Shown here piece by piece: positions 34,183 to 45,943 of a DNA stretch of 64,000 nt (the stretch's first letter is position 1; each line of letters begins with the position of its first letter). The stretch spans positions 3,127,001-3,191,000 of the forward strand of contig NC_092670.1 of assembly GCF_964355755.1 (NCBI RefSeq), read 5' to 3'. The notes below the pieces were generated by a model. The model searched no databases. It was not told the DNA's origin and worked only from the letters and a program-made list of their open reading frames with translations. This DNA is from Antedon mediterranea. Taxonomy: Eukaryota > Echinodermata > Crinoidea > Comatulida > Antedonidae. Made by a program: the position numbers and the translations under genes.

Positions 34183-35864
34183 CTAGACATGTAACTCGTC
34201 ACTTTGACGAGTTTGGTTATCCGCCGCGCAAGTGGTGCAACATTAACATTAAGGGGATAGGTTGAGGACAAAAGGAAGTGTTCACGTTGGCATTATGACC
34301 TGAACTGAAGAATATGATATGTTGTTATTGCTGAATTTTATTATTTAAATTCATATATAGTATACACAGTATAATCTGTATCCATATCACATACAGTGTA
34401 GAATAGGTGAAATTACGGACCCGCTATTTATTGCAATTTTTAACATGTTGACGGTTTTAAAATGAAACGCGAAGGTAGCAATTCCAAAAGGAAATTATCT
34501 CAGCAACAACGTATTAGCGTGTAGAAGAAATTTGAATACGTGAAATATTGATGCGCGCTCTTTTAAATGTAATGAATTATGACGCAAAAGATGAAAATAC
34601 GACCTTTTTTATTTAACTGGCCATATGATGACGTCACAACATCCGATTGGCAACATTTTTACATAATTTCGTATCTACAATCCAATAGCTTCCAGAAAAA
34701 GTTTTAATCGTGATTATCACATTTTATTCTTACGAGCTATAACAGATTAAAATTTACTGTAAAGATGAAATTGATGCCACACGTGATATAAATTTTTAGG
34801 CATGATGACGTCAAAAAAATTAAAATATTTTTATCTCATGCGAAAGATAGTTGATTGACCTAGACAATATCAAAATCGGGGTGAAAATGGAAAACGGATA
34901 AGTGGAGATGCGCTCTATTCAATGTGATGAGCTATGACGAAAGATACAAAAATCCTAAATTTTATATTCGCGTGGCCATACGATGACGTCACAATGTCCG
35001 GTTCGCCATATTAATACCTGATCCGATATCTACAACTCATCTACTTCCAGAATATGTCATCCACAAAAATTTGACCGTCTAGTTTAGAAATTCCGACTGT
35101 TTAAAAAAAGGCATATTTTAAACGAATTTTTTAACCTTTTCATAAAAAACGCGCGCAAATTGTCCAATTCGACGTGCTCGTATGACGTATCTTTAAGTCG
35201 AAATTGTTTAAAATTTGGTAAAATTACTAGAAAAGGCTGGAAAAATATAAATCACGCGAAAAAAATACGTTTTCAATGCTACGTGCGCACCGCACACGTA
35301 AAAATGTGCGCACGCGTGGGAATTTTTGACATGCTTAAAACGACATGAAAAGCGTAGAAAGTTGATTATAAATTAATTTTGCGCATTTTGAAATTTTAAA
35401 TGCGCGTGCGCGCGTAACTTTGTGTAAAACACGCAATTTTTTTTCAACAGAAAGTTAGCGCATGATATAAATTTAACTTTTGCAAAGTTTCACTTTAAAA
35501 TGTTATTTGGTTTTCGACATATGTTAAATACGAGAAAATCGTTAAATTGCGCGTACGTCACGTTGCGCAATTGTAAACATCATGAAAAGCTTCGCTTGAC
35601 GACGTTACATAAATGTCAAAATGTTAACATAGTTAACAAAATGTTATGTTTGCAAGTTTTAGAGAAAAGCGTTACACAAAAATCATACAGAAAGAAAGAA
35701 GATTAAGAAAAAGATGATGATGATGATGATGATTTCGTACAATCACAAGAGGTTATCCTGCAACTTCGTTGCGGATAACCAATGATGATGATGATGATGA
35801 TTTCGTACAATCACAAGAGGTTATCCTGCAACTTCGTTGCGGATAACCAAAAATAAAAAGATGA
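34183..35864 (-). mobile_element. Array unit 10 (subtype A)
   Basis: CTAG at 34183-34186. Carries the unit-2 variants. Two hairpin modules at the 5' end (35751-35780, 35819-35848). Confidence 0.8.
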
Positions 35865-37392
35865 CTAGACATGTAACTCGTCACTTTGACGAGTTTGGTT
35901 ATCCGCCGCGCAAGTGGTGCAACATTAACATTAAGGGGATAGGTTGAGGACAAAAGGAAGTGTTCACGTTGGCATTATGACCTGAACTGAAGAATATGAT
36001 ATGTTGTTATTGCTGAATTTTATTATTTAAATTCATATATAGTATACACAGTATAATCTGTATCCATATCACATACAGTGTAGAATAGGTGAAATTACGG
36101 GACCCGCTATTTATTGCAATTTTTTAACATGTTGATGGTTTTAAAATGAAACGCGAAGGTAGCAATTCCGAAAGGAAATTATCTCAGCAAACAACGTATT
36201 AGCGTGTAGAAGAAATTTGAATACGTGAAATATTGATGCGCGCTCTTTTAAATGTAATGAATTCTGACGCAAAAGATGAAAATACGACCTTTTTTATTTA
36301 ACTGGCCATATGATGACGTCACAACATCCGATTGGCAAAATTTTTACATAATTTCGTATCTACAATCCAATAGCTTCCAGACAAAGTTTTAATCGTGATT
36401 ATCACATTTTATTCTTACGAGCTATAACAGATTAAAATTTACTGTAAAGATGAAATTAATGCCACACGTGATTTAAATTTTAAAGCACGATGACGTCAAA
36501 AAAATAAACATATTTTTAACTCATGCGAAAGATACTTGATTGACCTAGACAATATCAAAATCGGGGTGAAAATGGAAAACGGATAAGTGGAGATGCGCTC
36601 TATTCAATGTGATGAGCTATGACGAAAGATACAAAAATCCTAAATTTTATGTTCGCGTGGCCATACGATGACGTCATAATGTCCGGTTACCCATATTAAT
36701 ACCTGATCCGATATCTACAACTCATCTACTTCCAGAATATGTCATCCACAAAAATTTGACCGTCTAGTTTAGAAATTACGACTGTTTAAAAAAAGGCATA
36801 TTTTAAACGAATTTTTTAACCTTTTCATAAAAAACGCGCGCAAATTGTCCAATTCGACGTGCTCGTATGACGTATCTTTAAGTCGAAATTGTTTAAAATT
36901 TGGTAAAATTACTAGAAAAGGCTGAAAAAACATAAATCACGCGAAAAAAATACGTTTTCAATGCTACGTGCGCACCGTACACGTAAAAATGTGCGCACGC
37001 GTGGGAATTTTTGACATGCTCAAAACGACATGAAACGCGTAGAAAGTTGATTAGAAATTAATTTTGCGCATTTTGAAATTTTAAATGCGCGTGCGCGCGT
37101 AACTTTGTGTAAAACACGCAATTTTTTTTCAACAGACAGTTAGCGCATGATCTAAATTAAACTTTTGCAAAGTTTCATTTTAAAATGTTGTTTGGTTTTT
37201 GACATATGTTAAATACGAGAAAATCGTTAAATCGCGCGTACGTCGCGTTGCGCAATTGTAAACATCATGAAAAGCTTCGCTTGACGACGTTACGTGAATG
37301 TCAAAATGTTAACATAGTTAACAAAATGTTATGTTTGCAAGTTTTAGAGAAAAGCGTTACACAAAAATCATACAGAAAGAAAGAAGATGAAA
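35865..37392 (-). mobile_element. Array unit 11 (subtype B)
   Basis: CTAG at 35865-35868. No module. Variants GTCATAATGTCCGGTTACCC, ACCGTACACG and ACAGACAGTTAGCG are shared with unit 13. Confidence 0.8.
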
Positions 37393-39314
37393 CTAGACAT
37401 GTAACTCGTCACTTTGACGAGTTTGGTTATCCGCCGCGCAAGTGGTGCAACATTAACATTAAGGGGATAGGTTGAGGACAAAAGGAAGTGTTCACGTTGG
37501 CATTATGACCTGAACTGAAGAATATGATATGTTGTTATTGCTGAATTTTATTATTTAAATTCATATATAGTATACACAGTATAATCTGTATCCATATCAC
37601 ATACAGTGTAGAATAGGTGAAATTAAGGAACCCGCTATTTATTGCAATTTTTAACATGTTGACGGTTTTAAAATGAAACGCGAAGGTAGCAATTCCAAAA
37701 GGAAATTATCTCAGCAACAACGTATTAGCGTGTAGAAGAAATTTGAATACGTGAAATATTGATGCGCGCTCTTTTAAATGTAATGAATTATGACGCAAAA
37801 GATGAAAATACGACCTTTTTTATTTAACTGGCCATATGATGACGTCACAACATCCGATTGGCAACATTTTTACATAATTTCGTATCTACAATCCAATAGC
37901 TTCCAGAAAAAGTTTTAATCGTGATTATCACATTTTATTCTTACGAGCTATAACAGATTAAAATTTACTGTAAAGATGAAATTGATGCCACACGTGATAT
38001 AAATTTTTAGGCATGATGACGTCAAAAAAATTAAAATATTTTTATCTCATGCGAAAGATAGTTGATTGACCTAGACAATATCAAAATCGGGGTGAAAATG
38101 GAAAACGGATAAGTGGAGATGCGCTCTATTCAATGTGATGAGCTATGACGAAAGATACAAAAATCCTAAATTTTATATTCGCGTGGCCATACGATGACGT
38201 CACAATGTCCGGTTCGCCATATTAATACCTGATCCGAAATCTACAACTCATCTACTTCCAGAATATGTCATCCACAAAAATTTGACCGTCTAGTTTAGAA
38301 ATTCCGACTGTTTAAAAAAAGGCATATTTTAAACGAATTTTTTAACCTTTTCATAAAAAACGCGCGCAAATTGTCCAATTCGACGTGCTCGTATGACGTA
38401 TCTTTAAGTCGAAATTGTTTAAAATTTGGTAAAATTACTAGAAAAGGCTGGAAAAATATAAATCACGCGAAAAAAATACGTTTTCAATGCTACGTGCGCA
38501 CCGCACACGTAAAAATGTGCGCACGCGTGGGAATTTTTGACATGCTTAAAACGACATGAAAAGCGTAGAAAGTTGATTATAAATTAATTTTGCGCATTTT
38601 GAAATTTTAAATGCGCGTGCGCGCGTAACTTTGTGTAAAACACGCAATTTTTTTTCAACAGAAAGTTAGCGCATGATATAAATTTAACTTTTGCAAAGTT
38701 TCACTTTAAAATGTTATTTGGTTTTCGACATATGTTAAATACGAGAAAATCGTTAAATTGCGCGTACGTCACGTTGCGCAATTGTAAACATCATGAAAAG
38801 CTTCGCTTGACGACGTTACATAAATGTCAAAATGTTAACATAGTTAACAAAATGTTATGTTTGCAAGTTTTAGAGAAAAGCGTTACACAAAAATCATACA
38901 GAAAGAAAGAAGATTAAGAAAAAGATGATGATGATGATGATGATTTCGTACAATCACAAGAGGTTATCCTGCAACTTCGTTGCGGATAACCAAAAAAAGA
39001 TGATTTCGTACAATCACAAGAGGTTATCCTGCAACTTCGTTGCGGATAACCAATGATTTCGTACAATCACAAGAGGTTATCCTGCAACTTCGTTGCGGAT
39101 AACCAATGATGATTTCGTACAATCACAAGAGGTTATCCTGCAACTTCGTTGCGGATAACCAAAAATAAAAAGTTGATGATGATGATGATTTCGTACAATC
39201 ACAAGAGGTTATCCTGCAACTTCGTTGCGGATAACCAAAAATAAAAAGTTGATGATGATGATGATTTCGTACAATCACAAGAGGTTATCCTGCAACTTCG
39301 TTGCGGATAACCAA
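37393..39314 (-). mobile_element. Array unit 12 (subtype A), six 5' hairpin modules
   Basis: CTAG at 37393-37396. The body matches units 2 and 10. The unit is longest of the young ones because six hairpin modules are stacked at its 5' end (38962-39312). Confidence 0.85.
38962..39312. repeat. Six tandem hairpin modules
   Basis: Hairpins at 38962-38991, 39022-39051, 39075-39104, 39131-39160, 39207-39236 and 39283-39312. Each is GGTTATCC and GCAAC pairing with GTTGC and GGATAACC, with a one-base T bulge and a TTC loop. Each follows GATTTCGTACAATCACAAGA. Spacers vary in the number of GAT triplets and in AAAATAAAAAGTT. Confidence 0.9.
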
Positions 39315-39475
39315 CTAGACATGTAACTCGTCACTTTGACGAGTTTGGTTATCCGCCGCGCCGCGCAAGTGGTGCAACATTAACATTAAGGGGATAGGTT
39401 GAGGACAAAAGGAAGTGTTCACGTTGGCATTATGACCTGAACTGAAGAATATGATATGTTGTTATTGCTGAATTT

Positions 39476-41145
39476 TTGGTTATCCGCAACGAAGTTGCAG
39501 GATAACCTCTTGTGATTGTACGAAATCATCATCATCATCATCATTGGTTATCCGCAACGAAGTTGCAGGATAACCTCTTGTGATTGTACGAAATCATCAT
39601 CATCTTTTTCTTAATCTTCTTTCTTTCTGTATGATTTTTGTGTAACGCTTTTCTCTAAAACTTGCAAACATAACATTTTGTTAACTATGTTAACATTTTG
39701 ACATTTATGTAACGTCGTCAAGCGAAGCTTTTCATGATGTTTACAATTGCGCAACGTGACGTACGCGCAATTTAACGATTTCCTCGTATTTAACATATGT
39801 CGAAAACCAAATAACATTTTAAAGTGAAACTTTGCAAAAGTTTAATTTATATCATGCGCTAACTTTCTGTTGAAAAAAAATTGCGTGTTTTACACAAAGT
39901 TACGCGCGCACGCGCATTTAAAATTTCAAAATGCGCAAAATTAATTTATAATCAACTTTCTACGCGTTTCATGTCGTTTTAAGCATGTCAAAAATTCCCA
40001 CGCGTGCGCACATTTTTACGTGTGCGGTGCGCACGTAGCATTGAAAACGTATTTTTATCGCGTGATTTATGTTTTTCCAGCATTTTCTAGTAATTTTACC
40101 AAATTTTGAACAATTTCGACTTAAAGATACGTCATACGAGAACGTCGAATTGGACAATTTGCGCGCGTTTTTTATGAAAAGGTTAAAAAATTCGTTTAAA
40201 ATATGCCTTTTTTTAAACAGTCGTAATTTCTAAACTAGACGGTCAACTTTTTGTGGATGACATATTCTGGAAGTAGATGAGTTGTAGATATCGGATCAGG
40301 TATTAATATGGCTAACCGGACATTGTGACGTCATCGTATGGCCACGCGAATATAAAATTTAGGATTTTTGTATCTTTCGTCATAGCTCATCACATTGAAT
40401 AGAGCGCATCTCCACTTATTCGTTTTCCATTTTCACCCCGATTTTGATATTGTCTAGGTCAATCAACTATCTTTCGCATGAGTTAAAAATATTTTAATTT
40501 TTTTTACGTCATCATGCCTAAAAATTTAAATCACGTGTGGCATCAATTTCATCTTTACAGTAAATTTTAATCTGTTATAGCTCGTAAGAATAAAATGTGA
40601 TAATCACGATTAAAACTTTTTCTGGAAGGTATTGGATTGTAGATACGAAATTATGTAAAAATTTTGCCAATCGGATGTTGTGACGTCATCATATGGTCAG
40701 TTAAATAAAAAAGGTCGTATTTTCATCTTTTGCGTCATAATTCATTACGTTTAAAAGAGCGCGCATCAATATTTCCCGCATTCAAATTTCTTCTACACAC
40801 TAATACGTTGTTGCTGAGATAATTTCCTTTCGGAATTGCTACCTTCGCGTTTCATTTTAAAACCGTCAATATGTTAAAAATTGCAATAAATAGCGGGTCC
40901 CGTAATTTCACCTATTCTACACTGTATGTCACTGTATGTGATATGGATACAGATTATACTGTGTATACTATATATGAATTTAAATAATAAAATTCAGCAA
41001 TAACAACATATCATATTCTTCAGTTCAGGTCATAATGCCAACGTGAACACTTCCTTTTGTCCTCAACCTATCCCCTTAATGTTAATGTTGCACCACTTGC
41101 GCGGCGGATAACCAAACTCGTCAAAGTGACGAGTTACATGTCTAG
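39476..41145 (+). mobile_element. Inserted unit I1 (plus strand, subtype D)
   Basis: First unit of the nested dimer. It begins with TTGGTTATCCGC and two hairpin modules (39478-39507, 39546-39575), then TTCTTTCTTTCTG, and ends in hairpin plus CTAG at 41142-41145. Confidence 0.85.
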
Positions 41146-42681
41146 TCAACTTTTTATTCTTCTTCTTTCTTTCTGTATGATTTTTGTGTAACGCTTTTCT
41201 CTAAAACTTGCAAACATAACATTTTGTTAACTATGTTAACATTTTGACATTTATGTAACGTCGTCAAGCGAAGCTTTTCATGATGTTTACAATCGCGCAA
41301 CGTGACGTACGCGCGATTTAACGATTTTCTCGTATTTAACATATGTCGAAAACCAAATAACATTTTAAAGTGAAACTTTGCAAAAGTTTAATTTATATCA
41401 TGCGCTAACTTTCTGTTGAAAAAAAATTGCGTGTTTTACACAAAGTTACGCGCGCACGCGCATTTAAAATTTCAAAATGCGCAAAATTAATTTATAATCA
41501 ACTTTCTACGCGTTTCATGTCGTTTTAAGCACGTCAAAAATTCCCACGCGTGCGCACATTTTTACGTGTGCGGTGCGCACGTAGCATTGAAAACGTATTT
41601 TTTTCGTGTGATTTATGTTTTTCCAGCCTTTTCTAGTAATTTTACCAAATTTTAAACAATTTCAACTTAAAGATACGTCATACGAGCACGTCGAATTGGA
41701 CAATTTGCGCGCGTTTTTTATGAAAACGTTAAAAAATTCGTTTAAAATATGCCTTTTTTAAAACAGTCGTAATTTCTAAACTAGACGGTCAACTTTTTGT
41801 GGATAGCATTTTCTGGAAGTAGATGAGTTGTAAATATCGGATCAGGTATTAATATGGCTAACCGGACATTGTGACGTCATCGTATGGCCACGCAAATATA
41901 AAATTTAGGATTTTTGTATCTTTCGTCATAGCTCATCACATTGAATAGAGCGCATCTCCACTTATCCGTTTTCCATTTTCACCCCGATTTTGATATTGTC
42001 TAGGTCAATCAACTATCTTTCGCATGAGTAAAAAATATTTTAATTTTTTTGACGTCATGGTGCCTAAAAATTTAAATCATGTGTGGCATTAATTTCATCT
42101 TTACAGTAAATTTTAATCTGTTATAGCTCGTAAGAATAAAATGTGATAATCACGATTAAAACTTTTTCTGGAAGCTATTGGATTGTAGATACGAAATTAT
42201 GTAAAAATGTTGCCAATCGGATGTTGTGACGTCATCATATGGCCAGTTAAATAAAAAAGGTCGTATTTTCATCTTTTCCGTCATAATTCATTACATTTAA
42301 AAGAGCGCGCATCAATATTTCACGTATTCAAATTTCTTCTACCCGCTAATACGTTGTTGCTGAGATAATTTCCTTTCGGAATTGCTACCTTCGCGTTTCA
42401 TTTTAAAACCGTCAAAATGTTAAAAATTGCAATAAATAGCGGGTCCCGTAATTTCACCTATTCTACACTGTATGTGATATGGATACAGATTATACTGTGT
42501 CTACTATATATGAATTTAAATAATAAAATTCAGTAATAACAACATATCATATTCTTAAGTTCAGGTCATAATGCCAACGTGAACACTTCCTTTTGTCCTC
42601 AACCTATCCCCTTAATGTTAATGTTGCACCACTTGCGCGGCGGATAACCAAACTCGTCAAAGTGACGAGTTACATGTCTAG
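41146..42681 (+). mobile_element. Inserted unit I2 (plus strand, subtype C)
   Basis: Second unit of the nested dimer, starting TCAACTTTTTATTCTTC and ending in hairpin plus CTAG at 42678-42681, immediately followed by the T of the resumed host unit. Its variants match units 6 and 8. Confidence 0.85.
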
Positions 42682-44120
42682 TATTATTTAAATTCATATA
42701 TAGTATACACAGTATAATCTGTATCTATCACATACAGTGACATACATAGAATAGGTGAAGTTACGGGACCCGCTATTTATTGCAATTTTTTAACATGTTT
42801 ACGGTTTTAAAATGAAACGCGAAGGTAGCAATTCCGAAAGGAAATTATCTCAGCAACAACGTATTAGCGTGTAGAAGAAATTTGAATACGTGAAATATTG
42901 ATGCGCGCTCTTTTAAATGTAATGAATTATGACGCAAAAGATGAAAATACGACCTTTTTTATTTAACTGGCCATATGATGACGTCACAACATCCGATTGG
43001 CAACATTTTTACATAATTTCGTATCTACAATCCAATAGCTTCCAGAAAAAGTTTTAATCGTGATTATCACATTTCATTCTTACGAGCTATAACAGATTAA
43101 CATTTACTGTAAAGATGAAATTAATGCCACACGTGATTTAAATTTTTAGGCACGATGACGTCAAAAAAATTAAAATATTTTTAACTCATGCGAAAGATAC
43201 TTGATTGACCTAGACAATATCAAAATCGGGGTGAAAATGGAAAACGGATAAGTGGAGATGCGCTCTATTCAATGTGATGAGCTATGACGAAAGATACAAA
43301 AATCCTAAATTTTATATTCGCATGGCCATACGATGACGTCATAATGTCCGGTTACCCATATTAATACCTGATCCGATATCTACAACTCATCTACTTCCAG
43401 AATATGTCATCCACAAAAATTTGACCGTCTAGTTTAGAAATTACGACTGTTTAAAAAAAGGCATATTTTAAACGAATTTTTTAACCTTTTCATAAAAAAC
43501 GCGCGCAAATTGTCCAATTCGACGTGCTCGTATGACGTATCTTTAAGTCGAAATTGTTTAAAATTTGGTAAAATTACTAGAAAAGGCTGAAAAAACATAA
43601 ATCACGCGAAAAAAATACGTTTTCAATGCTACGTGCGTACCGTACACGTAAAAATGTGCGCACGCGTGGGAATTTTTGACATGCTCAAAACGACATGAAA
43701 CGCGTAGAAAGTTGATTAGAAATTAATTTTGCGCATTTTGAAATTTTAAATGCGCGTGCGCGCGTAACTTTGTGTAAAACACGCAATTTTTTTTCAACAG
43801 ACAGTTAGCGCATGATATAAATTAAACTTTTGCAAAGTTTCACTTTAAAATGTTATTTGGTTTTCGACATATGTTAAATACGAGAAAATCGTTAAATCGC
43901 GCGTACGTCACGTTGCGCAATTGTAAACATCATGAAAAGCTTCGCTTGACGACGTTACGTGAATGTCAAAATGTTAACATAGTTAACAAAATGTTATGTT
44001 TGCAAGTTTTAGAGAAAAGCGTTACACAAAAATCATACAGAAAGAAAGAAGATGACAAAAAAGATGATGATTTCGTACAATCACAAGAGGTTATCCTGCA
44101 ACTTCGTTGCGGATAACCAA

Positions 44121-45943
44121 CTAGATTTGAACTCGTCACTTTGACTAGTTCTGGTTATCCGCGCAAACGCAACCATGCACATACTTAACCATATGAACCT
44201 CGACAATTATTATGCCATCCTATGACATGAAATAAATATGTTTACAGTGCTGAATTGTACCTATTATGTAGCATATATCATATTACAGTATTTTACAGAA
44301 TAAACTGTATAATGTTATATACAGTGTAGCATAGACAAAATTACGAGACCCATCTTTTAAATCCAATTATTAACACAATGACGTCATCAAATTGACATAT
44401 AAAGATAACAATTTTAGAAGATAATTATCTAAATAATTACATTATTGCAAATTTGAAGAATTTTGGGCACGTAAAATTGAGATGCGCTCTCGTTTAAACG
44501 CAATGAACTTTTACGCAAGAGATGAAAATACCACTTTTTGAACTCAACTAGCCATATGATGACGTCACAACATCTGATTGGCAAAATATTCACATGAATT
44601 CGTATCTACAATCAAATAGCTTCCAGAAAACGTATTAATCATGATTATCACTTTTTATTCTAACGAGCTATAACAGATTGAAATTTACTGTAATGATGAA
44701 AATAAGTGACCCACGTTATGCACGCTTTTAATCATGATGACGTCATCACAATTTTAAAAATGTTAAATCATGCGAAAGATAATTGATTGAGCAAGACAAT
44801 ATAAAAAACGGAGGGAAATGGAATAAGGATAAGTGCAGATGCGCTCAATTAAATGTGATGAGCTATGACGAAAAAGACAAAAATCCTATATTTTATATTC
44901 GAGTGGCCATATGATGACGTCACAATGTCCAGTTAGCCATATTGATCCATGATCCGATATCTACAACTCATCAACCTCCAGAATATGTAATTAAAAAAAA
45001 GTTCACCGTGTAGTTTAGAATCTATGACTGTTTAAAAAAAGGCTTAATTTTGGCGAATTTTTTAACTTTTTCATCAAAAACGCGCACAAATTGTCCAATT
45101 CGACGTGCTCGTATGACGTGATTTTAAATCGAAATTGTTAGACAGTTGGTCAAATTACTAGAAAAGACTGGAAAAACATAAATCACGCAAAAAAAAAAGG
45201 TTTTTAGCGGTACGTGCGCACCGCGCGCGTAAAAATATGCGCTCACGTGGGAATTTTTGACATGCTTAAAATGACATGAAATGCGTAGAAAGTTGATTAG
45301 AAATTGATTTTGCGCATTCCGAAATTTTAAACGTGCGTGCGCGCGTAACTTTTTGTGAAACGTGCCATTTTTAATCCATAGAAAGTTTGCTCTTGATATG
45401 ACTTAAATTTTCACCAAGCGTCAATATAAAATGACTTTTGGTTTTTAATCTATGATCAATTATTGAAATTCATAAAATTGCGCGTAACTTACGCTGCGCG
45501 ACTCTAAAGTAAAAAAACGAAATGTCCTGCACTTCTACAGTTAAAGGTCAATCTTCTGACAAAATTATACGATGTAATGTTGATAAGAATTTGAGATACA
45601 CGTGACACAAAATTCTGGGAAAGAAAGAAGAATAAGATAGAAAAAAAAAAAAAAGATCCTTACAATAACAAGGGGTTATCCGCCAAGTGCGGATAACCAA
45701 TGATGTTGATCTCGTACAATCACAAGAGGTTATCCTGCAACTTCGTTGCGGATAACCAAAAAGGAAAACGATCCCATACAATAACAAGGAGTTATCCGCC
45801 AAGTGCGGATAACTAAAAAAAAGTAACAGGACGATTACAAGGAGTTATCCGCTACTAAGCGGATAACTAATAATACAGAAAAAAAATGTTGATCTCATAC
45901 AATAACAAGGAGTTATCCGCTTGGTAACCAAGCGGATAACTAA
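44121..45943 (-). mobile_element. Array unit 14, old diverged copy with five hairpin modules
   Basis: CTAG at 44121-44124 followed by a degraded hairpin (AACTCGTCA/TGACTAGTT). The body is diverged throughout. Its 5' end has five hairpin modules (45674-45941) with different loops, and the array ends here. Confidence 0.8.
45674..45941. repeat. Five hairpin modules with constant stem and variable loop
   Basis: Hairpins at 45674-45698 (loop CAAGT), 45728-45757 (standard type), 45790-45814 (loop CAAGT), 45843-45868 (loop TACTAA) and 45911-45941 (loop TTGGTAACCAA). The stem GTTATCCGC/GCGGATAAC is constant. The outermost pair is G-C in the first two and A-T in the last three, so both sides change together. 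ACAAT-ACAAGG or a close form precedes most of them. Confidence 0.85.

Larger units (their letters stand above)
23184..44118. repeat. Other single or paired hairpin modules at unit 5' ends
   Basis: Standard modules at 23184-23213, 26269-26298, 29420-29449, 34145-34174, 35751-35780, 35819-35848, 39478-39507 and 39546-39575 (these two inverted) and 44089-44118. The variant with an A-T outer pair is at 34067-34092. The coordinates given span the group, not one continuous feature. Confidence 0.85.
39315..44120 (-). mobile_element. Array unit 13 (subtype B), interrupted by a reverse-orientation dimer
   Basis: The unit runs 39315-39475 and resumes at 42682-44120. Joining the parts at GAATTT and TATTATTTAAATTC restores the sequence seen at that place in other units, with no base lost. 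A duplicated CCGCG occurs near 39355. One hairpin module (44089-44118) ends the unit. Confidence 0.85.
19812..45943 (-). mobile_element. Tandem array of Helentron-like non-autonomous elements (about 17 units)
   Basis: Head-to-tail units of about 1.5-1.9 kb, oriented on the minus strand. Each boundary on the plus strand reads CTAGACATGT, a hairpin with 9-bp stem AACTCGTCA/TGACGAGTT, then TTGGTTATCCGC. On the minus strand this is GCGGATAACCAA, hairpin, 6-nt spacer, CTAG: the 3' end of a Helentron/Helitron2-type element with its internal inverted repeat. The other end carries zero to six hairpin modules starting TTGGTTATCC, the inverted match. Units have no conserved gene; the 62- and 68-codon frames that recur in every unit start at TTG or lie in AT-rich repeat and are not genes. 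Each unit holds three TGACGTCA palindromes and an internal 355-bp duplication. An opposite-orientation dimer interrupts one unit. Two units (32514-34182, 44121-45943) are clearly older than the rest. Confidence 0.8.

Noticed and set aside
38962-39312. CRISPR-like array of short repeats
   Set aside because: The repeats are long hairpin modules with nearly identical spacers (GAT runs, AATAAAAAG) in a eukaryotic transposon; there are no unique spacers and no cas genes.
39476-42681. Simple inversion of part of the array
   Set aside because: An inversion would not place exact element ends at both junctions and leave the interrupted unit complete on both sides.
21039-44116. Recurring 62- and 68-codon frames in every array unit
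   Set aside because: They begin at TTG or sit in AT-rich repeat, show no domain, and recur only because the units are copies of one non-coding element.
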